Assembly: GCA_014529385.2 (NCBI GenBank)
Contig: CM043955.1
Location: 148,567,640 to 148,631,639, forward strand
DNA length: 64,000 bases
Direction of reading: 5' to 3'
DNA from: Adiantum capillus-veneris
Lineage: Eukaryota > Streptophyta > Polypodiopsida > Polypodiales > Pteridaceae
The first letter of the stretch is position 1. Each line of letters opens with the position of its first letter. Below the pieces are notes generated by a model, which ran no database searches, was not told the origin of the DNA, and was given only the letters and a program-made list of their open reading frames with translations. Below are positions 23,320 to 34,627 of this stretch, one piece after another. Both the position numbers and the translations under genes were made by a program.

Positions 23320-24790
23320 ATGTGTCTAATTCCTGGATATTAGATTCCGGGGCTTCATTCCATGCGACACCACACAAGCAACATTTCCAAGATTAAACCA
23401 AAAACATATTTGGGTATTATACTTGGGAGATGATGAAGCTTCTGAAATTGTCGACAAAGGTACAGTTTGTGTCAAAACTACTAATGGAAATGAATGGAAG
23501 CTTAAAGATGTTAGGCATATTCCTTGTCTTTGCAAAAATTTGATCTCTATAGAACAATTGGACGATGAAGGTCACAACATTACATTCGGAAGCAAATGGT
23601 GGAAGATCTCAAGGCGATCTTTGGTGGTTGCCAAGGGAGAAAAGGTCGGTACACTTTACTTGTGTATTGTTAGCACGCAATCTTCAACTTGTGCAATAGC
23701 TACGAAAGTTGACACTACGGTGTGGCACTATCGGCCTGGGCATATGAGTGCCAAAGGAATGCAAATCCTTCAAACAAAGAAGCTTCTAACAGGTTTGAAA
23801 GAAGTGGACTTAGAGTTCTGTGAAGATTGTGTTTATAGTAAACAAAAGAGGGTAAAATTTCAAAAATCAGGAAATGAAAGAAAAAATTAAAAACTTGAGT
23901 TGGTTCATTCTAGTGTTTGGGGTCCTGCAAGTACACCATCACTTGGTGGCTCATTGTACTATGTAACATTCATAGACGATGCGACTAGAAAAACATGGGT
24001 TTATGTCATGAAGAATAAGTCCGATGTGTTTTCCATATTTCAAAGGTGGAAAGACTTTGTGGAGAATGAAGCAGGTACCAAGGTTAAGTGCCTCATATCT
24101 GACAATGAAGGTGAATATTGCAGCCAAGCTTTTGAAAGCTTTTGTGCTAGCAATGGTATTCGGAGGCAAAGGAAAATCCCATTGAACACCTCAAGAAAAT
24201 GGGATTTTGGAAAGGATGAGTAGGACTATCATCGAGCGAGCATGAATCATGTGGCTACATGTAGGCCTACCGCTTGAGCTTTGGGCGGAAGCAGTAAGTA
24301 CATCTTTGTACTTAATCAACCGGTCACCCTTAACGGCATTGGATGGGGGAGTTCAGAGGAGGCATGGATAGGTAAACCAGTGAACTATTCATCTCTCAAA
24401 GTGCTTGGGTGTGAAGCTTTCATGCATATAGATATAATTTTAAGGTCAAAGCTAGATGCAAAGTCCAAAAAGTGTTTCTTCATCGGCTATGGAAAAGGTG
24501 ACTTTAGGTATCGCCTATGGAGTCCTGAAGATGGTAAAATATTTACGAGTAGGGATGTAATTTCTAATAAACAAAATATGTACAAAAATTACTTGGAAGA
24601 AAACAAACAAAAGAAACACGTGATGAGTACATGGAGCTTGAGGATGGTGAAGACTCAAGGAGTGAAAATGGTGACAATGTGCAACAACGTCAACGAAATG
24701 AGGAGCCTCAACCTATTCCCTAAAGATCCGCAAGAGCAGGTAGACCTCCAGAAAGGTTTTTTCCTTCCTTCAACTATCTCTTGATCTCAT
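23320..24790 (+). pseudogene. Copia protease and integrase
   Basis: WILDSGASFHATP (about 23335-23370) is the protease active site, with Asp-Ser-Gly intact. The integrase zinc domain has HYRPGHMS and CEDCVYSK (23727-23845). The catalytic core has Asp in YVTFIDDATRK (about 23960-23990) and LISDNEGEYCS (about 24094-24125). The region of the third acidic residue is scrambled near 24170-24230. A stop at 23887 and shifts near 24220 and 24780 inactivate it. The post-core GYGKGDFRYRLW segment is recognisable at 24480-24520. Confidence 0.85.
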
Positions 24791-24799
24791 ATTCTGGAG

Positions 24800-26326
24800 A
24801 GCTAGAATCATATGTAGAAGCTATGCATCACAAATCCAAATAAGAATGGATGAAGAGCTTGCAAGTGGATATGGACTCACTACATCACAACCAAACATGG
24901 GAGTTGGTTGAGCTGCCTAAAGGTAAGTAGGCACTGCAAAACAAATGGGTGTATAACGTGAAGGAAGAAGAAGGTGGGAAAAAAAGCTACAAGTCTAGGC
25001 TTGTGGTAAAAGGGTTTTCTCAAAAAAAAGGTATTGACTTCAATAAAATATTTTCTCATGTTGTAAAAATGAACTCAATTAGGCTTGTCTTAAGCCTTGT
25101 GGCTGCTCATGATTTAAATCTTGAGCAAATCAATGTAAATACCGCATTCCTTTATGGTGACTTAGAGGAGGAAATTTACATGCTTCAACCAAAGGGGTAT
25201 GAAGTAAGGGGTAAGGAGAAAATGGTTTGCAGATTAAAGAAGAGCTTGTATGGTTTAAAGCAAGCATCAAAACAATGCTACTTGAAGTTTGATCGATGGA
25301 TGTTGGATCATGGATTCACAAGATGCAACTCGGATCACTACGTCTACATGAAGAATTTGGGAGTGGGAAGTTCATCATCCTAATGTTGTATGTTGATGAC
25401 CTGTTGATTGCAAGTGCTAACATGCAGGACATCAAAGACCTAAAAGAGGAGCTGTCTAAATCTTTTTCAATGAAAGATTTATGTGTTGCAAAGAGGATAC
25501 TTGGTATGAAGATATCAAAGGACAAGACGAAGAAGACAATAAAGATATCTCAAGAGGATTACATCAAGAAGGTACTAGAAATGTTTGCAATGCAAAATGC
25601 AAAAATGGTTTCTAAACCTTTGGCTGGTCACTTTAAACTAACCAAGGATATGTGTCCAAAGACACAAGAGGAGATAGTCTATATGTCTAAAGTTCCATAT
25701 GCTGCAGCGGTAGGTTCTCTAATGTATGCTATGGTCTGGACAAGGCCAGATATTACACATGCAGTGGGAATTGTAAGTAGGTTCATGGACAACCCAGGTA
25801 AAGAGCATTGGCAAGCTATGAAGTGGATACTTAGGTATCTAAAAGGGACAATAACAAATGCTTTGTATTTTGGAGGAACTGATATTTTTCTGGAAGGGTA
25901 TGATGATGCAGATATGACAGGTAACAAAGATACTCAAAGGAGCACTACTGGCTATGTCTTCACGGTTGGAGGAATAACAGTAAGCTGGGCTTCAAAGCTG
26001 CAGAAAGTGGTCTCACTTTCTACCACAGAAGCCGAGTATGTCGCAATGATGGAGGCAAGCAAAGAAATTATGTGGCTTCACAGATTCTTAGAAGAGCTTG
26101 GATTCAAACAAGAAAATTGTGTCTTGTATAGTGATAGCCAAAGCGCTATCCATCTTGCAAAGAATTCAGCCTTTCATTCAAGGACAAAGCACATTGAGGT
26201 GAGATATCACTTCATACGCACTCTTTTGGAAGAGGGACACCTAAAGCTAGGGAAGGTGCATACAAGTAAAAATCCTACAGACATGTTTACAAATGTGGTC
26301 AACAAGGAGAAGTTGAGATTTTGCTC
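24800..26326 (+). pseudogene. Copia reverse transcriptase and RNase H
   Basis: RT motifs: NKWVYNVKEE, YKSRLVVKGFSQKKGIDF (about 24985-25040), LYGLKQASKQCY (about 25247-25285) and the catalytic YVDD (about 25391-25402). RNase H: YDDADMTGNKDTQRSTTGY, STTEAEYVA and HSRTKHIEVRYHFIR. A frameshift separates the stretch ending at 25383 from the one starting near 25296. The last codons are cut by the CACTA. Past it, 46671-46711 supplies a short Ser-rich tail and a TAA, the usual end of copia pol. Confidence 0.9.
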
Positions 26327-26338
26327 CATTACAAGAGG
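26327..26338 (+). repeat. CACTA left terminal inverted repeat
   Basis: CATTACAAGAGG; the third base differs from the right end, which reads CACTACAAGAGG in reverse complement. Confidence 0.9.
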
Positions 26339-26348
26339 CTATTCATAT

Positions 26349-26450
26349 TAGCGACGCTCACACATCGACGCTCAAAAAAAAAATCCCGGCGTCGCTATGA
26401 GCGTCGCAAATTTCTTTGGAAATTTGCGACGCTCATAGCGACGCCGACTG
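26349..26450 (+). promoter_or_regulatory. Left subterminal transposase-binding-like repeats with perfect hairpin
   Basis: Five or more GCGACGC/GCGTCGC units. 26387-26414 and 26419-26446 are exact inverted copies (28 bases each) around the 4-base loop TTTG. In CACTA elements subterminal repeats bind the TNPA-type protein; that role is inferred here. Confidence 0.75.
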
Positions 26451-26534
26451 GGCTAAAAAAATAACAGAGCGCGCCCAAAAACTCAGATCTCAGATCTGAG
26501 TTTTTCGGCGCCCTCAAGCAAGGAGCAGGTAACG

Positions 26535-26580
<46 letters not shown>

Positions 26581-26671
26581 CTTCTCCACACACACACACA
26601 CACACGAGGAGAGGAAGGAGAGCCAGGTATGCTCTTTCCCTCTCCTCACTCTCATGTTCCCTTCCCCTCTT

Positions 26672-26704
<33 letters not shown>

Positions 26705-26723
26705 TACACACACACATAGTGTT

Positions 26724-26759
<36 letters not shown>

Positions 26760-27374
26760 AACATAAACAAAAACGCACACACACATACATAAACAAAGAA
26801 TGCACACACACATTCAGAGAGGAAAAGAGAGAGAGAGCATGCATAAACAAAAAACGCACGCATTGAGAGAGGAAAAGAGAGAGAGAACATGCATAAACAA
26901 AAAACGCACACATTGAGAGAGGAAAAGAGAGAGAAAACATGCATACGATCCAAAAAAACGCACACACATTGAGAGAGAAAGAGAGAGAAACTAATTTAAC
27001 GTCGTAGGAAACTAATTAAAATTAAAAGACCTAAAGATCTAGCCGACGAGGAGTTGAACTCAAGACCTATTAGTCAAGAGGGAAATGGCATAACCAATCT
27101 ATCATACTTGGCATGGGTGATAGAAAGGTTATACCATTTATCTCTTTTTATTGGCACACACATCCACACACGCGCACACACACAAGAAGAAGAGAGTTAT
27201 AACGTCGTAGGAAACTATCCTAAAAGACGTTAAATATTAGGTTAGATGTAGACTTACGTTAAATTAGATTTAGGTTTATTTAAGTTAAATTAGATTAGAT
27301 TTAGGATTGTTTTTAATTAGATTTACGTTTATTTACGCTAGATTTAGATTTACGTTATATTAGATTAGATTTAG
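26451..27374 (+). other. CACTA 5' region: microsatellites and A/T-rich repeats, no gene
   Basis: CT repeats (26540-26573), GA repeats (26727-26753), and three to four copies of an AACGCACACATTGAGAGAGG-like unit with CATGCATAAACAAAAA (26780-26975). 27176-27345 is a block that recurs at 27930-28066. The long Ser-Leu and Cys-Val frames here are microsatellite artefacts. Confidence 0.7.
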
Positions 27375-27737
27375 GTCTCCATAGACTGCGATGCCTGCAT
27401 GAAGCGGGTGAAGAAAGCCCTCAATGGAATATAGGGTATTGCTGCCTTCACTCATGGTGGGCTCCGTCGATCCCAAAGTACTGGTGAAATGTCTTCAGAA
27501 GATAGGGAAGAAGGTGGATCTTCAGGGCGGCAAGAGTCACTACATCCCCGACACAATGACCATCTAGACAACCTCTAGTCATTCAACAGCAACTTCAAAG
27601 TTAGTAACAAGAGCAAGAACGGTCTAAAGGGCCAATTGCTGTCGTCAGATGTGGATGGAGATGAGGCAGCGTCACCGCCGGAAGTTAAATCTCACATCTT
27701 TAGTGATGAGAATGCCAACTCTTGCCGAGTTATGTGA
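27375..27737 (+). pseudogene. Captured host HIPP gene fragment (heavy-metal-associated isoprenylated plant protein)
   Basis: Frame 1 starts DCDACMKRVKKALNGI, the CxxC metal-binding loop and helix of a heavy-metal-associated (HMA) domain. After an indel VDPKVLVKCLQKIGKKVDL continues the HMA fold. After a further shift the tail ends SHIFSDENANSCRVM and stop (27735-27737), and Cys-Arg-Val-Met fits a CaaX isoprenylation box. HIPPs are host proteins with exactly this HMA-linker-CaaX plan. Two indels and internal stops make it a pseudogene. It lies inside the CACTA upstream of TNP2 and looks like a transduplicated exon. The upstream CACTA-side DNA ends in TTTAG at 27375, a possible splice acceptor. 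Confidence 0.75.
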
Positions 27738-27868
27738 AAAATTATGTGTTAAATCAGTTTTAAGGTTCTTATAATCCCTGTTAGTTTAGTTCTTTGTTTT
27801 TAATATAACATAATTTACGATAGATTTAGATTTATGTTATATTAGATTAGACTTAGGTTTATTTAGGT

Positions 27869-27873
<5 letters not shown>

Positions 27874-27937
<64 letters not shown>
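27874..27937 (+). repeat. (AC)n microsatellite
   Basis: About 31 AC units between the HIPP fragment and the second copy of the 27176-27345 block. Confidence 0.95.
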
Positions 27938-27938
<1 letters not shown>

Positions 27939-28356
27939 GAAGAAGAGAGTTTTAACGTCGTAGGAAACTATCCCAAAAGACGTTAAAGATTAGGTTAGAT
28001 GTAGACTTACGTTAAATTAGATTTAGGTTTATTTTTAGTTAGATTTACGCTTATTTACGTTAGATCGAGTCCACGCAAGAATTACTTACGGTTTAGGGTT
28101 TAGAGTTAGACGAACAGTGAAAAGATCTACTGTGAAAAGATGTTAAGATGCTGTGAAGTGCTACAGCTAGAGAAGAGGCAAAGGGGTTTTGTCCACTACA
28201 TGCAGTATCATGTAGACGTGGGTCTGTAGATTTCTTGTACCCACAAATATAGGTATTGACCAATAAAGACGAGATTATAACCCGGTGGTTCTGATCTCCG
28301 TGCACCTCTAGACCGAGGTGTGCGGGGATTGGACATGACTAGAGAATGTGAGGTAA

Positions 28357-28456
<100 letters not shown>

Positions 28457-28518
28457 GACAAAGAATGCCAATAGAATATTAAATTTGTTGTCCAGGTTAT
28501 AAGATTTTTATCCTCATT

Positions 28519-31500
28519 ATGAGTAGTGACGAGGATGTGGGACCGTCCAACCGAAACACCTATCTCTCAATGAGGGTCTTATGTCCTTGTAATCAATGCA
28601 AGCATGCTGTGCGACGGACAAGACGTTTTTCTTTGCAGCACGTTCGCGAATTTGGCGAGTTCGATCCATCTATTATAGATCGAGTTGTTGCCAATTATAA
28701 ATCGTCGGACTCTGACGCTGGCCAACAAGCAGCAATCTTGCAACCCAATAGACGTGTTCGCAGGCGCTTTGGTCAAGCAGCATATGTGAGGCCACAAGAT
28801 GTAGCCTCTGACAGCTCGGGGGATGATCATGCAGAGCACATTCCCAACGAGGCAATGTTTGAGCCCGAGATTGATGAAATGATCGAGACAATCATGGATT
28901 CAGAAAGGCTTATCTATGATGATATGAAAAGTGAAGCCGATACGCCATTGTATAATGGAGCACGTATGTCTAGATTGAAAGCACTCCTGGTTCTTCTCAA
29001 CATGCAGGCAAAGTTTGGATGGAGTGACACTAGCGTCACAGCGCTTTTTAGGTGATCTATTACAATTAGTTTACTTTAATAAAACTCTAAATGTATAATG
29101 ATCTGATAGATTTTTACACGACTGTATCGTATTTTTATGTTGTGTAGATTGCTTAAAGAGCACATACTACCAGCTGACAATGTGATGCCAGATTCCCGAG
29201 ATGAAGCAAGAAAGATTTTGCGAAACTTGGGGATGGATTACAATTCTATCCACGCTTGTCCTAATGACTCCATTCTTTTCAGAGGGGAATACATAGACAT
29301 GGAGAAGTGTCCGAAATGTGATTCCGAAAGATATCGAGTAGATCTCCACGGGACAAAAATTCCACAAAAGGTTTTGCGACATTTTCCTCTGCTTCCTCGC
29401 ATCAAGCATTTCTTCGAATGTAAGTCCATGGCCGCCCTAGCATCATGGCATGAGGAGAATAAATCTTCGGATGGTGTGCTACGAATTCCTGCAGATTGCG
29501 CAGCCTGTAAACATATAGATGGAACATGGTCGGATTTTGCCAGGGAAGCTCAAAATTTGCGCTTAGGCCTGGCTATGGATGGCGTAAATCCATTTGGTCA
29601 AAGATCAACATCTTACAGTGTATGGCCCGTTGTCATCGTCAACTACAACATTCCCCCGTGGTTGACTACGAAGAAGGGGCACCTATGGCTAAGCTTGATT
29701 GTGCCAGGGCGATATAAAGTGGAGAATATGGATGTGTATCTTCGTCCACTATTGGAAGAGCTACAACAATTGTGGATTGGCATAGAGGTGGTGGATATGA
29801 GCCGACACACAGGACGAAGGAATTCTTTGATCAGAGGCATTCTAATGTGGACCATGCATGACTATCCCGGGCTAACAGAATTCTCAGGTGATCTATTGTC
29901 ACTCCTCACTCAGACACTGTAAATCTTGTTTTTTCCCATAGTTGATCTATTATCATGTGTATACATGCAGGGCTTCAAACAAGCGGATACAGAGCATGTG
30001 TCACATGTGGACCTAAGCTGAATGCACGTAGGGCGCCCTCACTGAAGAAGAAAATCTACGAAGGTCATCAAGCGTATCTTCCAGAGAATCATGTGTTATG
30101 CGACGGCTTTTTGGGAAGAGAGCCACCAAGGATGTCTGCACAAGCATGGTTAGAGCAGAAGGAGATGTGCGATGACGGATTGCCTCCAGGGATGAAGAGA
30201 CTATCTCTATGGTACGAGTTACCATACTGGCCCCGACTCATGATCAATCACTTGCTCGATCCAATGCACATATTCAAGAATGTGGGTAATCTACTATGGG
30301 ACCATCTGACCGGCAAGAAAGATACTTTGGGAGCCAGAGTTGACCTTAGAAATGTGGATCGTATGGAGCAATATTGGCCGCAAACAGCGTCTGATGGATT
30401 GATAAAACTCCCTAAAGCACCATGGATTTTCACAGGAGCCCAAGAACTCAAAGTAAAAGAGACCATTCGATCTTTGCGGACCCCCACTGGCGTAATGCAC
30501 TTGCTCCGAACGTGTTTTACTAAAGACGGAAAGCTTACCAGTTTGAAGTCACACGATTGGCATAAAATGTGTCAGGTACGTTCATAGTGGACTTTAATAT
30601 CATTGCATAAAATGTGGACTTTAATATCATTGCTGCACATACTTTACAGTTTATTTTACCGGTTGCCATTGAGGGATGTTTGTCTCTCGACATCCGTAAC
30701 ACAATCTACAAACTTGCAAAGCTGGTGCAATGGATCTCACAAAACGAGATCAACGTAGACTCCATACCATTCGCCAAACTAAATGCTGCGGAGCTTGTGT
30801 GCATGTTTGAGAAACATTTTCCTACTACCATGCTAACCATTCAGGTGCATCTTCTTGTTCACATAGTTGATGAGGTGGAAATAGCTGACACAGTTCATTC
30901 CAGATGGATGTTCTTCTTAGAACGTTTCATGAAAACGCTTAAGGGATATGTGCGTCAAAAGGCACGTCCGGAGGGTAGCATGGCAGAAGGTTGGTTGGTA
31001 TCAGAGTCCCTAGTGTACATTGGAGAGTGGCTAGATGGATTTGATAAAGCCCGGGACACGCTATGGCGAACCATAGATGATGAGCGCATATCTGGGATTG
31101 TCATGTGCAATCTCGGTGTTGAGAAGAAGATGACGGAAGATCTAGAGGCTAAAATCAACCGATTTTGCATGCTTCACAATCCAGTGATGCAAAAGTGGAT
31201 TTCACAATATGAGGATGCAAAGCAAGAGCGACAAAGGGCACGAATCGAGTGGAGATGGGGAAGACGACCACCGATGCACTATCCGACGGGTCTGGAGAGC
31301 CTACCAACCTTCATGAGCTTAAGATGGTTGCACAACCAATTGAAAAGCGCACAACAATGCGGTGACGAAGTGACTGAGGAAGAGTGGGAGTACTCTCGGG
31401 GTTGCGCGACCAAGGTAAGTTTGCAATGTACGGCATGCTAGTGACTTTATTTCTAAACATTTGAACGGCCACTCATAATCTTTGTTCATTGTAGTATAAG

Positions 31501-32016
31501 TCATACACAGCAGCATGGTGTAAAGGTCGACATTTTAGGGTGGAACGGATCGACAAAAAGCGTTTTACTAAAGATTGTGGAATCATGGCAAAATTTGAAT
31601 AGTCTAGTCGACGACGTTCCTCTGATGCAGATCCTGTGGTGGCGGAACTCACTTACTTCGGCACGCTGCAAGAGATTGTGAGGATCGATTACAGAGGATT
31701 TTTTGTCGACTTGTTCGACGTGCAATGGTTCAAGATAATCATGGAGGGTCGCAACGCTACTGTGCGTAGAGGAGAGTCTGGTTTTCTTGAGGTGGATTCT
31801 ACTAAGAAATGGACTGACCTAAGAGACACTTTTGTACTACCAGAGCATTGTGAACAAGTAAGTATGTAAATAGTTAACATCCCCCTTTTACAAGTTATGT
31901 GCTTGAAAGCTCTCATGTAAGTTATGTGGCTCTGGCAGGTAATATTTCATCCTACAAAGTCTACATCAAACTAGTGGTACGTCATAGAGGTAGCCCCTCA
32001 TAGTGCAAGGACGTAT
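28519..32016 (+). pseudogene. CACTA transposase (TNP2-type), exons 1 to 6
   Basis: Catalytic transposase of the element. Exons read from GT-AG junctions: 28519-29051, 29148-29887, 29971-30575, 30650-31414, 31495-31857 and 31939-32016, all in phase. Exon 1 has the Cys-rich transposase-associated domain (LCPCNQCKH). Exon 2 has CPKCDSERYR and the core start. Exon 3 has YWPRLMINHLLDPMHIFKNV. Exon 4 has the VHSRWMFFLERFMKTLKGYV and ARPEGSMAEGW motifs typical of TNP2. In-frame TAG codons lie in exon 5 (about 31600) and exon 6 (31972). A Tat gypsy then interrupts the last exon at 32017. The last part is at 44186-44416. The summed product would be about 1,104 residues, the family's usual size. Confidence 0.88.
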
Positions 32017-34599
32017 TGAGGCGGTCTGGGGCGGGCAACAAGGAGAGTGGCCTCCAAGCACTCTTCTAGGGTCCCATGCTGCTCAATTGGGTTGGGGTTG
32101 GAAAAAAACAACAAACACACACACAAACCCGCAACCTAACCCTACACAAATTTGGGGCACCACCTAGTTTTGGATGCGAACTAGGACGCGTAGAGAGAGA
32201 GAGAGAGAGAGAGATAGTGCTCGGGCTGCTTTGAAACGTATCGGCAATGATCAAGCAAACACACCTATATATTTAAGAAAGAGAGAGAAAGGGGGAGGGG
32301 GTGCTTGTTGCATTAATACCTTCTTACAAATCTGTCATGACAAATCAAAGTGAGATTAGTATTTGTTCAACATAGCTTGCGTAAATTTCACCACAACACA
32401 TCACAAGAAAAGCCACCCCAATCACTGTCTTAAGGCCAGGGGAGTCCTCTCCACCCTGTCGCCCTCTTACAGTATGTGGGATTTATGGCTAGATTGATGA
32501 CAACACCAGAGACAAGCTATCAAGAACTTAACAAAAAACACCAAGACACTTACGCATCATTGTTGTCCATTACTTCACGTTGGAAGGGAGACAAAGTATC
32601 CAAGCTTAGTCCAAATCCACCCTCCTTGATTCAGCAAATGTTGGGCTTACACTAGTAGGAGAAATGATAGATTTCCTACTCTCAATTGAATGATCACTCT
32701 CTCTTACAATGGCATAGAGTTCCCTTGCTAATCACCCCTAATACAACACATACATATGCCTAATGCCAATGAGATTCCACTCAAGAGCTCCTTCTCAAGA
32801 GGTTGAGCTTGGCTTCTCAAGCTATAGCATAGTGCTCTTTCTTCTCCCCCCTTTTTGTGGTAGCTACACCCTCCTTTTATAGAAATTTTGAAGGCTAGGG
32901 ATACTCCTCTAACCATGGTTGGGTTAGATTTTCAGCAGTTTATCTAATTTCTTTTGCTTGGAATTATCAAGAAGTTGGTGGGGAAAGAGAGAGGAGAGAA
33001 ATGGAGGTGATAGGACTTTTCATAGTGGGTTAGTGTTAGTAGAGTTAGTATTAATTTACAAATGGAATTGGATATTTACAATGGGAGTATCCATGTGGGA
33101 TACAAATAAGGAAGAAAAACTCTTAAGAGGTAAGAAAAGGTGGATTTCTTACAAGGTTGATGCTCCAAGTGTCTTGAGTAGGGCCAATTTTGACGCTTGT
33201 TGACGGTCCACTAGCTTTGACGGTACATTTTTTCTCCACTCTTGACCTTCGTTGAGAGACAAGGTAATTAAAGCTGAGTAATCAACCACCATGATGCTGT
33301 CTTTTAAGAGAAGAGGCTGAATTTTGTGGTTTTTTTGATAGATATGGGTAATTTGGAGGAGGAAAAATGAGACTAGGTGGTCAATTTTGGAATGTAAATT
33401 GTGTGTGGGAGGTATGAGTTCACCATGGTTTCTCTTATTCTTCAAGGTTGAGGAGAAGGTGAGTAGGGTGCAGAGAGGAGTGGTGAGAGAGGTGGGGATG
33501 ATGAGTGGAGAAGTGTGTGTGAAAGAGGAAAATGATAAAGTGGAAGAGAGAGTGTGGCTGCATAGCATGGGAAAACTGGGGTCCACTAATAAAATCATAG
33601 CTCACAGCTTATAGCTCAAAAAAATATGTAAAAATTTGAGGCAAAAGTTCAGCCCACGAGCTACAACTTTTGTTTGTATCACCTTTTCAAATTCGGAGAG
33701 CAAGTGAACTTTAAAAATTCAGCAAAACCGACCGTTTTTTCCACTGCACAAGGTCCTTGTGGGGTCCTTCTTTGGATGATTCTTTTGGATACCTCCAAGA
33801 GTGAGCCCTCCATAGTGCATGTATGCATGCCACCTACCCTTGACCTTATTTGGTAGATCTACAATTGAAGATATTGTTGAGATTATGATATAAGTGAATA
33901 GTAAAACTAAGAAAATCAAATATTGAGGGGTCTAAAAAATATGTACATGTCAAATATAAATAATATAAGTGGAAAAAATATAAAGGGGTCAAAAGAAATC
34001 TCTCTCATTATGAGGCTACCATAAAAAGATAAATATTTTTGGTGTTCTAATTTTTTAGGAAAAAAAACAAAATAGATGTAGGAAGGGAAAAATCACAATA
34101 GTGAAAAAATATACACATAAATAAAACTAGTTTTTTTGGATTTTTGTTGGGGTGGAGTTACACCAAATATAAGAGAAGCTTACATGAAAAAATTTCTATA
34201 TGGAATAAAGAGTATAAAAAATGGTGAGAAAAATTGTGGTAATGGTGAGACAATGTACAGAGCATAAATAACACACACCTAGGTAAAAATATTTAAATAA
34301 ATACCAAAATAATTATGAAAAATCTTTTATTTAGGCCCTATATACAAAGAAATATTTACATACGCATGGGCCATAATATACTTATATTTTTTATTTTTTT
34401 TATTTTTTTTGGCTCAACTAGCCCAATGCCTAGCTAATTGAGGGTTTTTTATTTCAGTAAGGAGATATGGGAAAAGTCCCGTGACTCACGCACGCCTATG
34501 TACAGTGAAATGGTAGGGATAGCCACAGTGTTTGGGTGATTTTGGTAGGGTGAGGTAACTCACTGTGGCAATTACAAAGAGCCGAAAAAACGGCTATCA
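32017..34599 (-). repeat. Tat element 3' LTR (minus-strand sense)
   Basis: Nearly identical to 41571-44181 over its whole length. It abuts TNP2 exon 6 on its left. Confidence 0.93.
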
Positions 34600-34616
34600 T
34601 TAGTCCTCCCCCTGGA
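34600..34616 (-). other. Tat element polypurine tract
   Basis: In minus sense CCAGGGGGAGGACTAA lies directly before the 3' LTR (TGATAGCC). Confidence 0.85.
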
Positions 34617-34627
34617 TGATGGTATAT
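34617..34627 (-). other. Short spacer between PPT and pol stop
   Basis: In the minus sense, pol ends 12 bases before the PPT, so there is almost no 3' untranslated internal DNA. Confidence 0.6.

Noticed and set aside
27040-27115. tRNA-like sequence on the minus strand near the CACTA 5' end
   Set aside because: The B-box-like AGTTCAACTC has a mismatch and no good A-box was found; too weak to call.
28519-32016. TNP2 exons considered as a host gene
   Set aside because: The Cys-rich transposase-associated domain, TNP2 motifs, CACTA ends and CTC duplication make it the element's own transposase.
33149-33598. 149-codon minus-strand ORF in the Tat 3' LTR
   Set aside because: The aligned region of the other LTR has several indels that break it, so it is not a conserved protein.
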